DNA from: Blastochloris viridis
GTDB taxonomy: Bacteria; Pseudomonadota; Alphaproteobacteria; Rhizobiales; Xanthobacteraceae
Direction: 5' to 3'
Assembly: GCF_001402875.1 (NCBI RefSeq)
Contig: NZ_CP012946.1
Location: 3,450,001-3,514,000, forward strand
Length of the DNA: 64,000 nucleotides
Shown piece after piece: positions 1-14,323 of the stretch; positions within the stretch are counted from its first letter, which is position 1; each line of letters begins with the position of its first letter. The position numbers and the translations under genes were made by a program. The notes below the pieces were generated by a model. That model worked only from the letters and a program-made list of their open reading frames with translations. It had not been told where the DNA came from and ran no database searches.

Positions 1-246
1 CGCCCGCCGCCCGGCAACCCGACGTTAAGCCGAGTCGGGCGGCGTCGATCGGCACGCGATTCGGGCCGCCTTTGTTCCTTTCTTGTTCGACTTTCCGGTA
101 ACCGTCAAATTGGCATTGTCGCGGCGAGAGACGGCGGTAACCGGCCGGGCGGCGCCGATCGGCCCGCCGCCGGCCCGGACGAGACCGTCACCGCGCACGG
201 CCCGTTGCATCAACCCGCCAGTAACCCAGATCACGGCGCCACCGGC

Positions 247-331
247 GGCACGCGATTCGGGCCGGGTTCGTTCAGGCCCCGTTCGAAAACGCCCCGCGCG
301 CGGCCAGAGCGGCGTCCAGGATCGGCACACC
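247..331. repeat. Direct repeat, copy 1
   Basis: An 85-base segment starting ggcacgcgattcgggccggg recurs 112 bases downstream (359-443) with only scattered substitutions. A shorter, more diverged relative begins at position 51. The repeats lie in the non-coding stretch before the methyltransferase gene. Origin and role are unknown. Confidence 0.7.
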
Positions 332-358
332 GCGCCGCTGCGCCAAGCAGCGCCCGCC

Positions 359-443
359 GGCGCGCGATTCGGGCCGGGTTCGTTCCGGCCTCGTTCGAAA
401 TCGCCGCGCTCGCGGCGAGAGCGGCGTCCAGTATCGGCACACC
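359..443. repeat. Direct repeat, copy 2
   Basis: Second copy of the 85-base repeat. Both copies share the core cgcgattcgggccgggttcg near their left end and agagcggcgtcca near their right end. The 112-base offset suggests a tandem duplication. The rest of positions 1-628 shows no convincing gene. Confidence 0.7.
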
Positions 444-628
444 GAACCAAGCCCGCGCGGCGGCAGCCGGCGCAAAACCGCTTGCGGACGGCGGCGATCC
501 GGCCGAGTTATGGCGCCGCCGGATACCCCGCCGGATGCCGGGCTGGGCTCGCCGCCAACCCTCCCGAACAGGGTGTTCGGCGAGATCGGCTCTGCGACTT
601 CGCGACCCACAACCCCGCGTCACCGCCC

Positions 629-1582
629 GTGCGTCTCAAAACTCCCGTGTTCCGCTCCTCCGGCGATCCCCTGGCCGACCGCCGGTACAATCTCGCTTTG
701 GACTATCGCCGCGACGGCGACCTCGCCGCCGCCGCCGACCTTCTCGCCCAGACCGTGGAAATCGCGCCGGGCTGGGCCGCGGCTTGGTTTGCGCTGGGCG
801 AGGCGAACCAGATCCTCGGCGTGCGCGAGGCCGCTGCCAACGCGTTCCGCCACGCGCGCGACGCCGATCCGGGCGACGAGCTCGGCGCCGGGCTGTGGCT
901 GGCGCGGCTCGGCGACCGCGAGGTCGCCGACGCCATGGCGTCGGGTTACGTCGAGCAGCTGTTCGACCAGTACGCGCCGGAGTTCGACCACGCTTTGGTC
1001 GACCGGCTCGGCTACAACGGGCCGCAGTTGCTGGCGGCGGCGCTGACCTCGCTGCGCGGCGGCGACTTCCGTGTCCGCCGCTGCCTCGACCTCGGCTGCG
1101 GCACCGGGCTGATCGGCGCCGCGCTGCGGCCGCACTGCGCAACGCTGATCGGCATCGACCTCTCGGCCGGCATGCTGGCGCAGGCGAAACGGCGGGGCTG
1201 CTACGACGCGCTGGTGCGCGCCGACCTGCTCGCCGCGCTGACGCTGGAGCCGGCCGCGGCGGCCGACCTGATCGTCGCCGCCGACACCATGGTCTATGTC
1301 GGCGAACTCGGCCCGGTGCTGGCGCAGGTGGCGCGGGTGCTGGAGCCGGGGGGCCTGTTCGCCGCCACCCTGGAGCGCTGCGAGGCCGGGGTCGAGCTGC
1401 ACCTGAGCCTGCGCTACCGCCACGGCGCCGACTATCTGCGCGAACGCGCCGATGCCGCCGGGCTCGAGATCGCCTATCTCGCCGAGGCCTCGGCGCGGCA
1501 GGACGGCGGCGTGCCGGTGCCGGGCCTGGTCGCGGTGCTGGCCAAACCGGAAACCGCCAGCCCGGAGACGGCGACGTCGTAG
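629..1582 (+). CDS. TPR-containing class I SAM-dependent methyltransferase
   Basis: Encodes about 317 residues. The first hundred or so (LALDYRRDGDLAAAADLL and a following helical pair) look like tetratricopeptide repeats. The remainder is a Rossmann-type methyltransferase with the SAM-binding motif I LDLGCGTGLIGAAL, the following acidic loop IGIDLSAGMLAQAK and the motif ADLIVAADTMVYVGEL. The substrate is unknown; proteins of this layout are usually annotated only as methyltransferases. I chose the GTG at 629 because it precedes the conserved N-terminus and upstream sequence is repetitive and without homology-like character, but no strong ribosome site supports it. The 3' end overlaps the convergent GGDEF-EAL gene by 109 bases. 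Confidence 0.75.
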   Translation: MRLKTPVFRSSGDPLADRRYNLALDYRRDGDLAAAADLLAQTVEIAPGWAAAWFALGEANQILGVREAAANAFRHARDADPGDELGAGLWLARLGDREVADAMASGYVEQLFDQYAPEFDHALVDRLGYNGPQLLAAALTSLRGGDFRVRRCLDLGCGTGLIGAALRPHCATLIGIDLSAGMLAQAKRRGCYDALVRADLLAALTLEPAAAADLIVAADTMVYVGELGPVLAQVARVLEPGGLFAATLERCEAGVELHLSLRYRHGADYLRERADAAGLEIAYLAEASARQDGGVPVPGLVAVLAKPETASPETATS

Positions 1583-4500
1583 GCCGCCGCGGCCGGCTGG
1601 GGGCGGCCGAACAGATAGCCCTGGGCGTGGGTGCAGCCGGCCGCGCGCAGCAGCCGCGCCTGCTCCGCGGTTTCGACGCCTTCGGCGGTGGCGGCCATGC
1701 CCAGGCTCCGGGCGAGGCCGGTGACCGCGCAGACGATGGCGGCGCAGTCCGGCCGCTCGGCAACCTCGGCGACGAACAGCCGGTCGATCTTGATCTTGTC
1801 GAACGTGAACATCCGAAGGTGCGACAGCGAGGAATAGCCGGTGCCGAAATCATCCAGCACCACCGCGACGCCGAGATCGCGCAACTGCTGGAGTTCGGCC
1901 AGGATCGCCTCGTCGTGCAGCAGCAGCACGGTTTCGGTGACCTCGATTTCCAGCCGCTCGGGTGGCAGCCGGGCGGCGCCCAGCGCCTGGATGACGCTGC
2001 GGACCAGGGTGCGCTTCTTGATGTGGTTCGGCGAGATGTTGACGGCGAGGCGGACGTGGCCCGGCCAGCGCGCCGCCTCGAAGCAGGCGTGGCGCAGCAC
2101 CCACTCGCCAAGCGGCACGATCAGGCCGGTGTCCTCGGCGAGGGCGATGAACTGGTCGGGCATCAACAGGCCGCGGCTGGGGTGGCGCCAGCGCACCAGC
2201 GCCTCCATGCCGCACACGCTCTCGTCCGGAAACGCCACGATCGGCTGAAAATGCAGTTCGAGCGCGCCGGCGGCGATCGCCTCGCGCAACTCGGCCTCGG
2301 TGCGGCAGCGGCTGCTGGCCTCGCTGTCGAGCCCCTCGTCAAAGACGCGGAAGGCGTTGCGGCCGCTGCCCTTGACCTTGTAGAGCGCGAGGTCGGCGGC
2401 GCGCAGAAGCTCGCCGACGGTGCGCCCGCCCTCCGGCGCGATGGCAACGCCGATGCTGGCGCCGATCGCCACCTGCCGGCCGTCCAGATCGAACACGCTG
2501 CCGATGCGCTCGATCAGGCGGGCGGCGAGCGCGACGGCGGCGGCGTGCTGGTCGGGCCGGCTGCGCTGCAGGATGGCGAACTCGTCGCCACCGAGCCGCG
2601 CCACCACGTCGCCGGCGCCGACCTCGGCGCGCATCCGCGCCGCCACCACCTGCAGCAGCTGATCGCCGGCGGCGTGGCCGAGGGTGTCGTTGACCGGCTT
2701 GAAGCGATCGAGGTCGACCAGCAGCACGGCAAGGCTGTCGCCGCGGGCAGCGCCCTGGGCCAGCGCGGCTTCGACCTCAGCCTTGAAATGGGCGCGGTTG
2801 GCAAGGCCGGTGAGCGGATCGTGGTGGGCGAGATGGCTGATCTTCCGCGCGGCGTGCTCGCGCTCGGTGACGTCCTCGTGGGTCGACACCCAGCCGCCGT
2901 CGGCGATCGGGGTGTGGACCACCGCGATCACCCGCCCGTCGCTGAGGCGCCATGTGTCGGCGAAGGTGTTGCCCTGGGCGAGCTCCTGCCACAGCGCGCC
3001 GACGAAGGTGTCAACGCCGTCGTCGAAGGTGTGAAATGGTTGGCAGGCCTTCAGGATGTCGGCAAAGCTGGCGCCGCGGCTCATCACGTCCGACGGCAGG
3101 CCGTACATATCGACGACGCGGTCGTTCCACACCTTCAGCTTGCCGTCGGCGTCGAACATGGTGAGGCCCTGGCTCATGTGCGCCAGTGTGATCTGCAGCG
3201 CCGCCGACTTCTCGCGGGCGCGGCGCTCGCTGTCGCTGAGCAGCTTTTCGGCGGCGCGGCGCGCGGTCATGTCGACATAGGTGGTGATGAAGCCGCCGCC
3301 GGGCACCGGCGTGCCGCGGATCTCGACCACGGTGCCGTCGGGGCGGACGCGCTCGAACAGGTGCGGCTCGCCGCGCCGCGCCAGCTCCAGCCGCGCCCGC
3401 ACCTGCCGCGCCGGGTCGCCGGGGCCGTATTCGCCGCGCTCGGCATTGGTGCGGAAGATCATCTCCAGCGTCGGCAGGCCGTGCGCGAACAGCTCGTCCG
3501 GCAGCTCGAGCAGGGTGCGGAACTGCACGTTGCAGACCACCAGATTGAGGTCACTGTCGAAAAACGACACGCCGCCGGGAAAATTGTCGACCACCGCCTG
3601 CAGCGTCGCGGCGTGGCGCTTGATCTCGCTGACGTCGATGCGAAGGCCGACGGTGTAGCCGGACGGGGTGCGCCGCTCGCGCAGCTGCAGCCAGCGCCCG
3701 TTCTCCAGCAACTGAAGGCTGTCGCTGGAGGGGGAGCGGTGCAGCCTGAGCCGCTCGGCCACCCACGCTTCTTGCTGTTCGGCGGCCTCGCCCGCCTCCG
3801 GATACTGGCCGTGGGCGAGCCCATAGCGCAGGATCTCCTCGAAGCCGGCGCCGGGCCTAATCGCCGTCGCGGAGTGTGCGTAGAACGCGCGGTAGGCATC
3901 GTTGCACATCAACAGCCGATCGCTGTCGTCATAGACCGCAAAACCGTCCGGAATGGCGGCGACCGCCTCGGCCAGCACCTCCTGGGCCTGCTTGCGGGCG
4001 GTGATGTCGGTGAACGAGGTGATCACCGCGCTCGGTCTTGTGCTGCCGGCCTCGAAGATCGGCTCCGAATTGACGGAAACCCAGGTGGTGCCGCTGCCGG
4101 CGCCGCGCAGCCCCATCACCACGTTGCGCTGCGGCAGGCCGGTGGCCAGCGTCACCATCGCCGGAAACCGCCGCACCGGCAGCGGCTGGCCGTGCTCGGT
4201 GACGGCATCCCAGCGCGGACCGCCGGAGTTGGGATAGATCAGTTCCTCGTGGTTGACGCCGAGGATGCGGCCCGCGGCCGGGTTGGCGGAGATGATGTGG
4301 GCCTCGGCGTCGAGGATGAAGATGCCCTCGCCGAGCGCCATCATCATCGAGCGATAGAGCGTCTCGCGGCGGCGAAGGGCGTGCTCGGTGTCCTTGCGGC
4401 CGGTGATGTCGAGGCCGATGGCGGTGCAGCCGACCCGGCCCTCGGCGTCGGGCCGCGGCGTCAAAGCGAGGTCGAGCCAGATGTGGTCGCCGCGCCCTGT

Positions 4501-4821
4501 GCGAACGCGAACGTCGCCGCGCCACGTTCGCCCCGCCGCCATCGCCGCGGCGAATGCCGCCGCCTCGGGCGGCCGCACGCCAGCGGTCAGCGCGAGGTAG
4601 CTCTTCCCAATCAGGGCCGCACCGACGACGCCGATGGCGCGGCACAGCGTGTCGTTGACGCTGACGAAGCGGCCGGCGCCATCGAACTCGGCGACCAGCG
4701 CGGTGCGGTCGAGCGCGCCGAGCCGGGCGGCAAGGTCCGCTGCCGCGACCGGCGGCGCGAGGTGATGACCTTCGCCCTCGGACGAGCGAAAACTAGCGCC
4801 GTGTGATCCAATTCCGGTCAT
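1474..4821 (-). CDS. Multi-PAS GGDEF-EAL cyclic-di-GMP signalling protein
   Basis: About 1,115 residues. From the N-terminus there are roughly five PAS-like sensor segments, recognisable by repeated D-I/V-T/S-x-R/x-K linkers such as GLDITGRK, SFTDITARK and YVDMTARR. A GGDEF diguanylate cyclase domain follows (intact LGGDEF near residue 745), then an EAL phosphodiesterase domain (MEALVRW near 872 and the DDFGTGYSSL motif). Both catalytic signatures look intact, so it may make and degrade c-di-GMP. The upstream position of the usual RxxD inhibitory site reads GAGD, so product inhibition may be absent. No transmembrane helix is evident, suggesting a cytoplasmic sensor. The start could be the ATG at 4821 or a GTG at 4893; neither has a strong ribosome site. 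The C-terminus overlaps the convergent methyltransferase gene. Confidence 0.92.
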   Translation of the reverse strand: MTGIGSHGASFRSSEGEGHHLAPPVAAADLAARLGALDRTALVAEFDGAGRFVSVNDTLCRAIGVVGAALIGKSYLALTAGVRPPEAAAFAAAMAAGRTWRGDVRVRTGRGDHIWLDLALTPRPDAEGRVGCTAIGLDITGRKDTEHALRRRETLYRSMMMALGEGIFILDAEAHIISANPAAGRILGVNHEELIYPNSGGPRWDAVTEHGQPLPVRRFPAMVTLATGLPQRNVVMGLRGAGSGTTWVSVNSEPIFEAGSTRPSAVITSFTDITARKQAQEVLAEAVAAIPDGFAVYDDSDRLLMCNDAYRAFYAHSATAIRPGAGFEEILRYGLAHGQYPEAGEAAEQQEAWVAERLRLHRSPSSDSLQLLENGRWLQLRERRTPSGYTVGLRIDVSEIKRHAATLQAVVDNFPGGVSFFDSDLNLVVCNVQFRTLLELPDELFAHGLPTLEMIFRTNAERGEYGPGDPARQVRARLELARRGEPHLFERVRPDGTVVEIRGTPVPGGGFITTYVDMTARRAAEKLLSDSERRAREKSAALQITLAHMSQGLTMFDADGKLKVWNDRVVDMYGLPSDVMSRGASFADILKACQPFHTFDDGVDTFVGALWQELAQGNTFADTWRLSDGRVIAVVHTPIADGGWVSTHEDVTEREHAARKISHLAHHDPLTGLANRAHFKAEVEAALAQGAARGDSLAVLLVDLDRFKPVNDTLGHAAGDQLLQVVAARMRAEVGAGDVVARLGGDEFAILQRSRPDQHAAAVALAARLIERIGSVFDLDGRQVAIGASIGVAIAPEGGRTVGELLRAADLALYKVKGSGRNAFRVFDEGLDSEASSRCRTEAELREAIAAGALELHFQPIVAFPDESVCGMEALVRWRHPSRGLLMPDQFIALAEDTGLIVPLGEWVLRHACFEAARWPGHVRLAVNISPNHIKKRTLVRSVIQALGAARLPPERLEIEVTETVLLLHDEAILAELQQLRDLGVAVVLDDFGTGYSSLSHLRMFTFDKIKIDRLFVAEVAERPDCAAIVCAVTGLARSLGMAATAEGVETAEQARLLRAAGCTHAQGYLFGRPQPAAAAYDVAVSGLAVSGLASTATRPGTGTPPSCRAEASAR

Positions 4822-5206
4822 GGCTTGGCGTTCGCTGCCCTTGCGCACCGCATCGACCGGCGATCCGCACCCGGGTGGGACGGCCAGTCGCACGTTGCGA
4901 GTGATGGTGACGGCTAACGGTTGTAATGGTAACCACCGTTCGTAAAAACGAGATTGATGGAAACTTCGAAAATTCGGGTGGTTTCTGCGACAGCCGCCAC
5001 GCCGGCATTACGGTCGCGGCCTGACGCCGGCGCGTTCGAATGCGCCCGTTATGGCTGCAATTCCGGGCTGGTCGCTTTGCTGTTGCGCTATTCGGCCACC
5101 GTTCGCCCAAAATGCGCCATCGTCCGATATCCGGACGGTCGCTCCGGACACCGAAATCCGGCCGATCCGGCCTCAGCTTCAAAGTCCGGTCGCCGGAAAG
5201 ACCCCT

Positions 5207-5278
5207 TCCGATCAAGGATTTTTGGCGAGGGCGTTGCTGGGATCACGACGTGATCATCCGGAAACCGTATCCGGAATA
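5207..5278 (+). repeat. Dispersed intergenic repeat, copy A
   Basis: Begins tccgatcaaggatttt and contains the perfect palindrome GATCACG-A-CGTGATC at 5241-5255, followed by two ATCCGGAA-like units. A clearly related segment lies in another intergenic region at 35677-35742, downstream of ahcY. Two related intergenic copies suggest a REP-like family of this genome. Confidence 0.6.
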
Positions 5279-5539
5279 CTAAACGAGCCGATCGACCAGC
5301 CGGCCGCGCAGGTGGGTCGCTCGTATCGGCGGGGTGCTCGGCTCCGGGGCCGTCTCCAGCCTCGCGCTCGCCACCGTTTCGGTATCGCGCGCGGTGTCAC
5401 GCCCGCCCGACGCCCCGCCGTCATCGGCGGAGGCGGAGAGGCGGGGCCGCGGGTCTACCGCCCCTCGCTCGGTCGGTGCCTTGGCGAAGTCTTCGAGGTA
5501 CCCGGCAAGGCGTCCGCCGATGACAGGGAGGGAGCTCAT
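5279..5539 (-). CDS. Possible small hypothetical protein
   Basis: An ORF of 86 residues beginning MSSLPVIGGRLAGYLEDFAK. The N-terminal third looks like a plausible amphipathic helix, but the rest is low-complexity Ala/Arg/Thr. I recognise no family and there is no clear ribosome site. It lies alone between two intergenic repeats, so it may be spurious. Confidence 0.2.
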   Translation of the reverse strand: MSSLPVIGGRLAGYLEDFAKAPTERGAVDPRPRLSASADDGGASGGRDTARDTETVASARLETAPEPSTPPIRATHLRGRLVDRLV

Positions 5540-5827
5540 CGTGGCCCTGCCCAATGGAATTTCGGGTGCGAATCGGTCAAGTAACGGAAATAAGCTACAA
5601 CTTACCTCGCGTTAATCAAGGGTTTAACGTCCCGTCGGCGGGGGCGTTGCCTGGCCGATTCGCCCGGCATTGCCGGTGCGGCGGCGGCATGGCAGCGGAG
5701 CGCAAGCCGCTGGATTTCTTGGAAATTCCGAACGCGAAACGGACGCTCCGGCACGCCGCCGGCATGCTCGTAACGTGGGCCAGCCTTTCCCGCACACCGC
5801 GAAACGTCGTTACCGCTGGCGACAACC

Positions 5828-5925
5828 ATGGAGGACTGCCGCGGTTGCCACGCCCAGCGGCTGATCGAGACCTCGACCGAGGCAATCGTCATCGCCGACC
5901 GCGACGGGCTGGTGCGGATAACCGG
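5828..5925 (+). pseudogene. PAS-domain coding fragment
   Basis: About 33 codons reading MEDCRGCHAQRLIETSTEAI followed by VIADRDGLVRI. This matches the start of a PAS domain (xLIExSxxAIVIADRDGxIRxWN), but the reading leaves the family exactly where the W-N motif should follow. It looks like the truncated 5' end of a sensor gene cut by rearrangement. The similarity is by eye only. Confidence 0.35.
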
Positions 5926-5948
5926 CAAACGTGACACCCCGCGACGAA

Positions 5949-5974
5949 AAAGGGCGGCCGTTGGGCCGCCCTTT
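5949..5974 (-). terminator. Intrinsic terminator of pnp
   Basis: Perfect 11-base stem AAAGGGCGGCC / GGCCGCCCTTT with a four-base loop. Read leftward it is followed by a run of five T, as expected for a Rho-independent terminator after pnp (stop at 6018). Confidence 0.85.
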
Positions 5975-5983
5975 CGCGAATAC

Positions 5984-6012
5984 CGTCCCGATCACAGCGT
6001 GATCGCGGGACG
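5984..6012 (-). other. Stem-loop immediately after pnp
   Basis: Inverted repeat CGTCCCGATCAC / GTGATCGCGGGACG, starting six bases beyond the pnp stop and before the U-tract terminator. It probably protects the 3' end or contributes to termination. Confidence 0.5.
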
Positions 6013-6017
6013 TTTGG

Positions 6018-8195
<2,178 letters not shown>

Positions 8196-8670
8196 GTGGT
8201 CTTTCTCCTTGGCTATCGCCGAGGCGAAGGCCGCGAGCAAGACGGCGGGAGGCTGCGGGGCGGACCCGACGCGCGCACGCCAAATCGGCGCGCGCCCAGT
8301 CCTTGAGCGCAACAGCATCCGGCGATCCTGCCGAGGCCTTCGTCACGGGCGAAAAAATCCTTGCGGGCGACCTCGCCTTCCGCGAACGTCAAGAGGTCGG
8401 CCCAGCGTGTTGAACGTCGGATGATGCGCACCAGCCCCCAAACGAAGGCGCTGGACCTCCATCCTGGCGGACGGGTCGCGACCCTCCGCTTGATGCCGCA
8501 ATGCGGCGGCGGCGCGGCGCGCCGCCGGTGGACCGGGCGAACCGCCCGACCCGCTGTTTCGTTGGAGCCGCCTGCCGCCAGGTCGAGCCCGATCGGAGCG
8601 CCTCCAACGCGTTTGGCCTGTCGCAACCTCGGCCGCAAGACTGGTCTTCCCCGTCCTTGCGGCGCCGGCG
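8196..8670. other. rpsO-pnp intergenic region
   Basis: 475 bases with no credible gene. Near the rpsO side there is an inverted repeat GCCGCAAG (8632-8639) / CTTGCGGC (8656-8663) without a U tract. By analogy with the E. coli rpsO-pnp leader, this could be an RNase III processing stem rather than a terminator. The analogy is positional only. Confidence 0.4.
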
Positions 8671-8940
8671 TCAGCGGCGGATGCCGAGTCGCTCGATCAG
8701 CGTGCGATAGCGCTGCTCATCCTTGGCCTTGACGTAGTCGAGCAGCGAGCGGCGCGTCGACACCATCTTGAGAAGGCCGCGGCGAGAGTGGTTGTCCTTG
8801 CCGTGGGTCTTGAAGTGCCCGGTCAGGTTGGCAATGCGCTCGGTGAGCACCGCGACCTGGACTTCAGGCGAGCCGGTATCGCCCGGCTTGGTGGCGTATT
8901 CCTGGATCAGCTGCGCCTTGCGCTCGGCCGTGATCGACAT
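8671..8940 (-). CDS. rpsO: 30S ribosomal protein S15
   Basis: 89 residues, the standard S15 length, with the typical sequence [17 protein letters not shown] and the C-terminal LIERLGIRR. It binds the 16S rRNA central domain with S6 and S18 and bridges to the large subunit. The ATG is preceded by AAAGGA nine bases upstream. It lies between truB and pnp, the conserved bacterial order. Translational autoregulation is known in E. coli, but I did not identify the pseudoknot here. Confidence 0.98.
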   Translation of the reverse strand: MSITAERKAQLIQEYATKPGDTGSPEVQVAVLTERIANLTGHFKTHGKDNHSRRGLLKMVSTRRSLLDYVKAKDEQRYRTLIERLGIRR

Positions 8941-9159
8941 CAGGAGTCCTTTCTATGTCGTGGAAAAATCGGCGGCGGTGAGCGCCGTTGTTGGTCTTGC
9001 CCATCCGCCAAAGCGGTTGCGGCAGCGGCCGGGATGTCGTCCAGCCGCGTCGCATCGAGATCCGCCCGGCCGGGATACGGCCGAGGCGGGGGATTGCGCG
9101 TATAACACCTTCCCAGGAGCGCGGCAAATCGCCTGCAACCGGGGCTCGCTGACGCATCT

Positions 9160-10104
9160 TCAGAGCCGCGCTCCGGCCAGCTTGAACACCCGTTTGGGCA
9201 CCAGTTCGCCCTGCTCGACGTCGGCCAGCGCAACCAGATTGCCGCCGGCGGTGACGTAGACCAGCCCGGCCATCACCGGGGCGTCGCGGCCGCGCAGCAG
9301 CACCGGCTGGCCACGGTGCAGCCGTGCGGCGTCGTTGGAGCTGACCGGAACGCAGGCGAGCTGGGTCAGCGCCGATTCGACCGGCTGCACCAGCGCGCGG
9401 ATGGCGGCGAGCCGCGCCTCCGGTTCGGCGTCGAACAGCGCCTCGAGCGGCGCAATCGCCGCCGCAGTGTCGGCGTGGAACGGGCCGACCGAGGTCCGCC
9501 GCAGCGCAACGACGTGGCCGTGGGTGCCGAGCACGCGGCCGATGTCGCGGGCGAGCGCCCGCACATAGGTGCCCTTGCCGCAGATTGCCTCGAACTCGGC
9601 GTGGTCGCGATCGGGCACCGCCACCAGCTCCAGGCTGTCGATGATCACCGGGCGCGCCTCCAGCACCACCTCCTCGCCCTCGCGGGCGAGGTCGTAGGCG
9701 CGCTCGCCGTCGATCTTGATCGCCGAATAGCGCGGCGGCACCTGCAGGATCTCGCCGGTGAAGCGCGCCAGCAGCGCCCGCACCGCAGCCGGGTCGGGCC
9801 GGACCTCCGAGGTCGCGACCGCGCGGCCCTCGGCGTCGTCGGTGTCGGTCTCAACGCCCCAGCGCACGGTGAAGCGGTAGGCCTTGCGGCCGTCCATCAC
9901 CATCGGCACCGTCTTGGTGGCCTCGCCGAGCGCGATCGGCAGCACGCCGGAGGCGAGCGGGTCGAGCGTGCCGGCATGGCCGGCCTTCTTGGCCTGGAAG
10001 GCCCGCTTGACGATGGAGACGGCATGGGTCGAAGTCATGCCGACCGGCTTGTCCAGGATCAGCCAGCCGTCGACATCGCGCTTGGGGCGCCGCGGAGCGT
10101 TCAA
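9160..10104 (-). CDS. truB: tRNA pseudouridine-55 synthase
   Basis: 314 residues. The catalytic motif [12 protein letters not shown] places the nucleophilic aspartate at about residue 48; other family motifs include [16 protein letters not shown] and [12 protein letters not shown]. It isomerises U55 in the T-loop of tRNAs. The start is a TTG, not an ATG: its bases overlap the rbfA stop as TTGA, giving translational coupling, and the next in-frame methionine lies inside the conserved N-terminus. It is cotranscribed leftward with rbfA and rpsO. Confidence 0.97.
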   Translation of the reverse strand: MNAPRRPKRDVDGWLILDKPVGMTSTHAVSIVKRAFQAKKAGHAGTLDPLASGVLPIALGEATKTVPMVMDGRKAYRFTVRWGVETDTDDAEGRAVATSEVRPDPAAVRALLARFTGEILQVPPRYSAIKIDGERAYDLAREGEEVVLEARPVIIDSLELVAVPDRDHAEFEAICGKGTYVRALARDIGRVLGTHGHVVALRRTSVGPFHADTAAAIAPLEALFDAEPEARLAAIRALVQPVESALTQLACVPVSSNDAARLHRGQPVLLRGRDAPVMAGLVYVTAGGNLVALADVEQGELVPKRVFKLAGARL

Positions 10105-10550
10105 GACTTGGTCTCCTCGTCGTCTGAGTCTTCCGGATCGTCGGGCGTTTCGGCCGCGCCGAGGTCGCGCGCCACCTCGGGCGAGCGCAGCAGACGGTCG
10201 ATGCGCTCGGCCTCCTCGAAGCGGTCGTCGCGGTGAAAGCGGATGTCCGGCGCGTAGCGCAGATTGACGCGGCGGGCGATCTCGGTGCGGATGAACTTCA
10301 GGTGCGACCCCAGCGCCTTGAGCACCAAGGCCTCGTCCTTGCCGCCGAGCGCGACGATGTAGATCGTCGCCAGGCGAAGGTCGGGCGACATCCGCACCTC
10401 CGGCACGGTGATGAGGTGGGCGGCGATCACCGGATCGTTGATGTCGCCGCGCGAGAGGATGTCGGAGATGGCGTGGCGCACCAGTTCTGCCACCCGGAGC
10501 TGTCGCTGCGAGGGGCCGGACTTGGCGCTGTCGGAATGGGCTCGGGACAT
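10101..10550 (-). CDS. rbfA: Ribosome-binding factor A
   Basis: 149 residues with the KH-like RbfA core ([44 protein letters not shown]) and an acidic C-terminal tail. It assists maturation of the 16S rRNA 5' end and cold adaptation. I chose the ATG at 10550; the frame stays open upstream but is Ala/Pro-rich without family similarity. It lies between infB and truB as in most bacteria, and its stop overlaps the truB start. Confidence 0.95.
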   Translation of the reverse strand: MSRAHSDSAKSGPSQRQLRVAELVRHAISDILSRGDINDPVIAAHLITVPEVRMSPDLRLATIYIVALGGKDEALVLKALGSHLKFIRTEIARRVNLRYAPDIRFHRDDRFEEAERIDRLLRSPEVARDLGAAETPDDPEDSDDEETKS

Positions 10551-10740
10551 GGCGTCAACGGGTATGGCGGCGGCGGGTGTGGCGGCGGCGGGTTCGGACA
10601 CGGAGTTGGCGAACCGCGCCGTATCGCCAAGCCGGCGCGGCGGGAGCTGACGTCTGACCAAGTCAGACCAGCGGTTCCAGGTTGTCGTCTGTTCGCACGT
10701 TCTGATGCGAAACGCCGTCCGCACTTGCGAATGACGCCTC

Positions 10741-10767
10741 ATCCGCCCGGGACCAGCCCGGGCGGAT
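10741..10767. other. GC-rich inverted repeat in the infB-rbfA gap
   Basis: Perfect 11-base arms ATCCGCCCGGG / CCCGGGCGGAT with a five-base loop, 22 bases past the infB stop. No U tract follows, so it is more likely a processing or pausing element, or a REP-like unit, than a full terminator. Confidence 0.5.
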
Positions 10768-10789
10768 GGCAGCACGGATCAGGCCAAGG

Positions 10790-13581
<2,792 letters not shown>

Positions 13582-13585
<4 letters not shown>

Positions 13586-14310
13586 CCGGTCCTGGTCCTA
13601 AAGTCGCACGCAAGCTTTCGGCCGACCATCGCCGCCGGGTCACCCGTGCGGTACTGATCGAGCCGTTTTATTCGCGCGAGAAACCCGCTGCTCGCTGGTC
13701 CAGCGAGCACAGCTGCATGTATCACATTTGCCCGTCCGAGTGCCAAATTCAATTGTTCGACGGTGAACAGATGAAGGATCGGTATTTCACCGTCCGGGTC
13801 AGCGTATCCGGACAAAGACGTGCGTAACGCCCGGTCCAGACGCTCAACCCCATCGTCGGCCGCCTCGCGCGCGTGGATCAACGCCACGACACGACCGCTT
13901 GCGATGGCATCTGCAACCTTGGTGAAGCCGCAGAGCACCGCACCGCCTTTGTTGGCCAAAGACAGCCCTTCGAGGGCTGCCCGCTCCAGCAGACGGTCCA
14001 CCGTCTCGGCCAGCGCCGGGTCAACTGTCACCTCGCGTCGGAACGCTCGGGCAAACGCCCGACGCTTGACTGCGGTTTCAACCGCAGCACGGGCGAGGCT
14101 GACCCACGCCCCCCGGCCGGGCAGACGCCCGGCGAGGTCAGGTACCACCACGCCGTCCGGGCCGACCGCGAACCGCACCATATCGTCCGGCGCGCCGCTC
14201 GTGCGCGTGGCGATACAGGTGCGCACCGGCCCTTTGCGACCGTCGCGGGGGCCGCGATCGGTCTCAACATCGGGGCCGTCGGCCGGATGATCGAGGTGGT
14301 CTGCCAACAA
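13582..14310 (-). CDS. YlxR-type RNA-binding protein with C-terminal L7Ae-like region
   Basis: About 242 residues. The N-terminal part has the YlxR/DUF448 features CIATRTSG and [10 protein letters not shown]. The C-terminal half ([18 protein letters not shown] ... [14 protein letters not shown]) resembles the ribosomal L7Ae-like domain fused to YlxR in many alphaproteobacteria. It is probably a nucleic-acid-binding factor of the nusA-infB operon. I chose the TTG at 14310: a GGAGAG ribosome site lies just upstream and it sits 13 bases past the nusA stop; no ATG lies ahead of the conserved domain. Its stop overlaps infB. Confidence 0.88.
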
Positions 14311-14323
14311 TCCGAACTCTCCG

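Larger units (their letters stand above)
4894..5948. other. Gene-poor region between the GGDEF-EAL gene and pnp
   Basis: About 1 kb without a convincing full gene. It contains a dispersed repeat at 5207-5278, a possible small leftward ORF at 5279-5539 and a short PAS-like coding fragment at 5828-5925. Several short runs of AT-rich sequence near 4910-4960 and 5585-5635 could hold promoters for the flanking genes. Confidence 0.6.

Noticed and set aside
205..4806. 1,533-codon rightward open frame
   Set aside because: Antisense to the GGDEF-EAL gene, low-complexity Arg/Ala/Asp composition; a GC-rich shadow.
8213..8638. 141-codon leftward frame between rpsO and pnp
   Set aside because: Arg/Pro-rich, without ribosome site or family; overlaps probable RNA-processing region.
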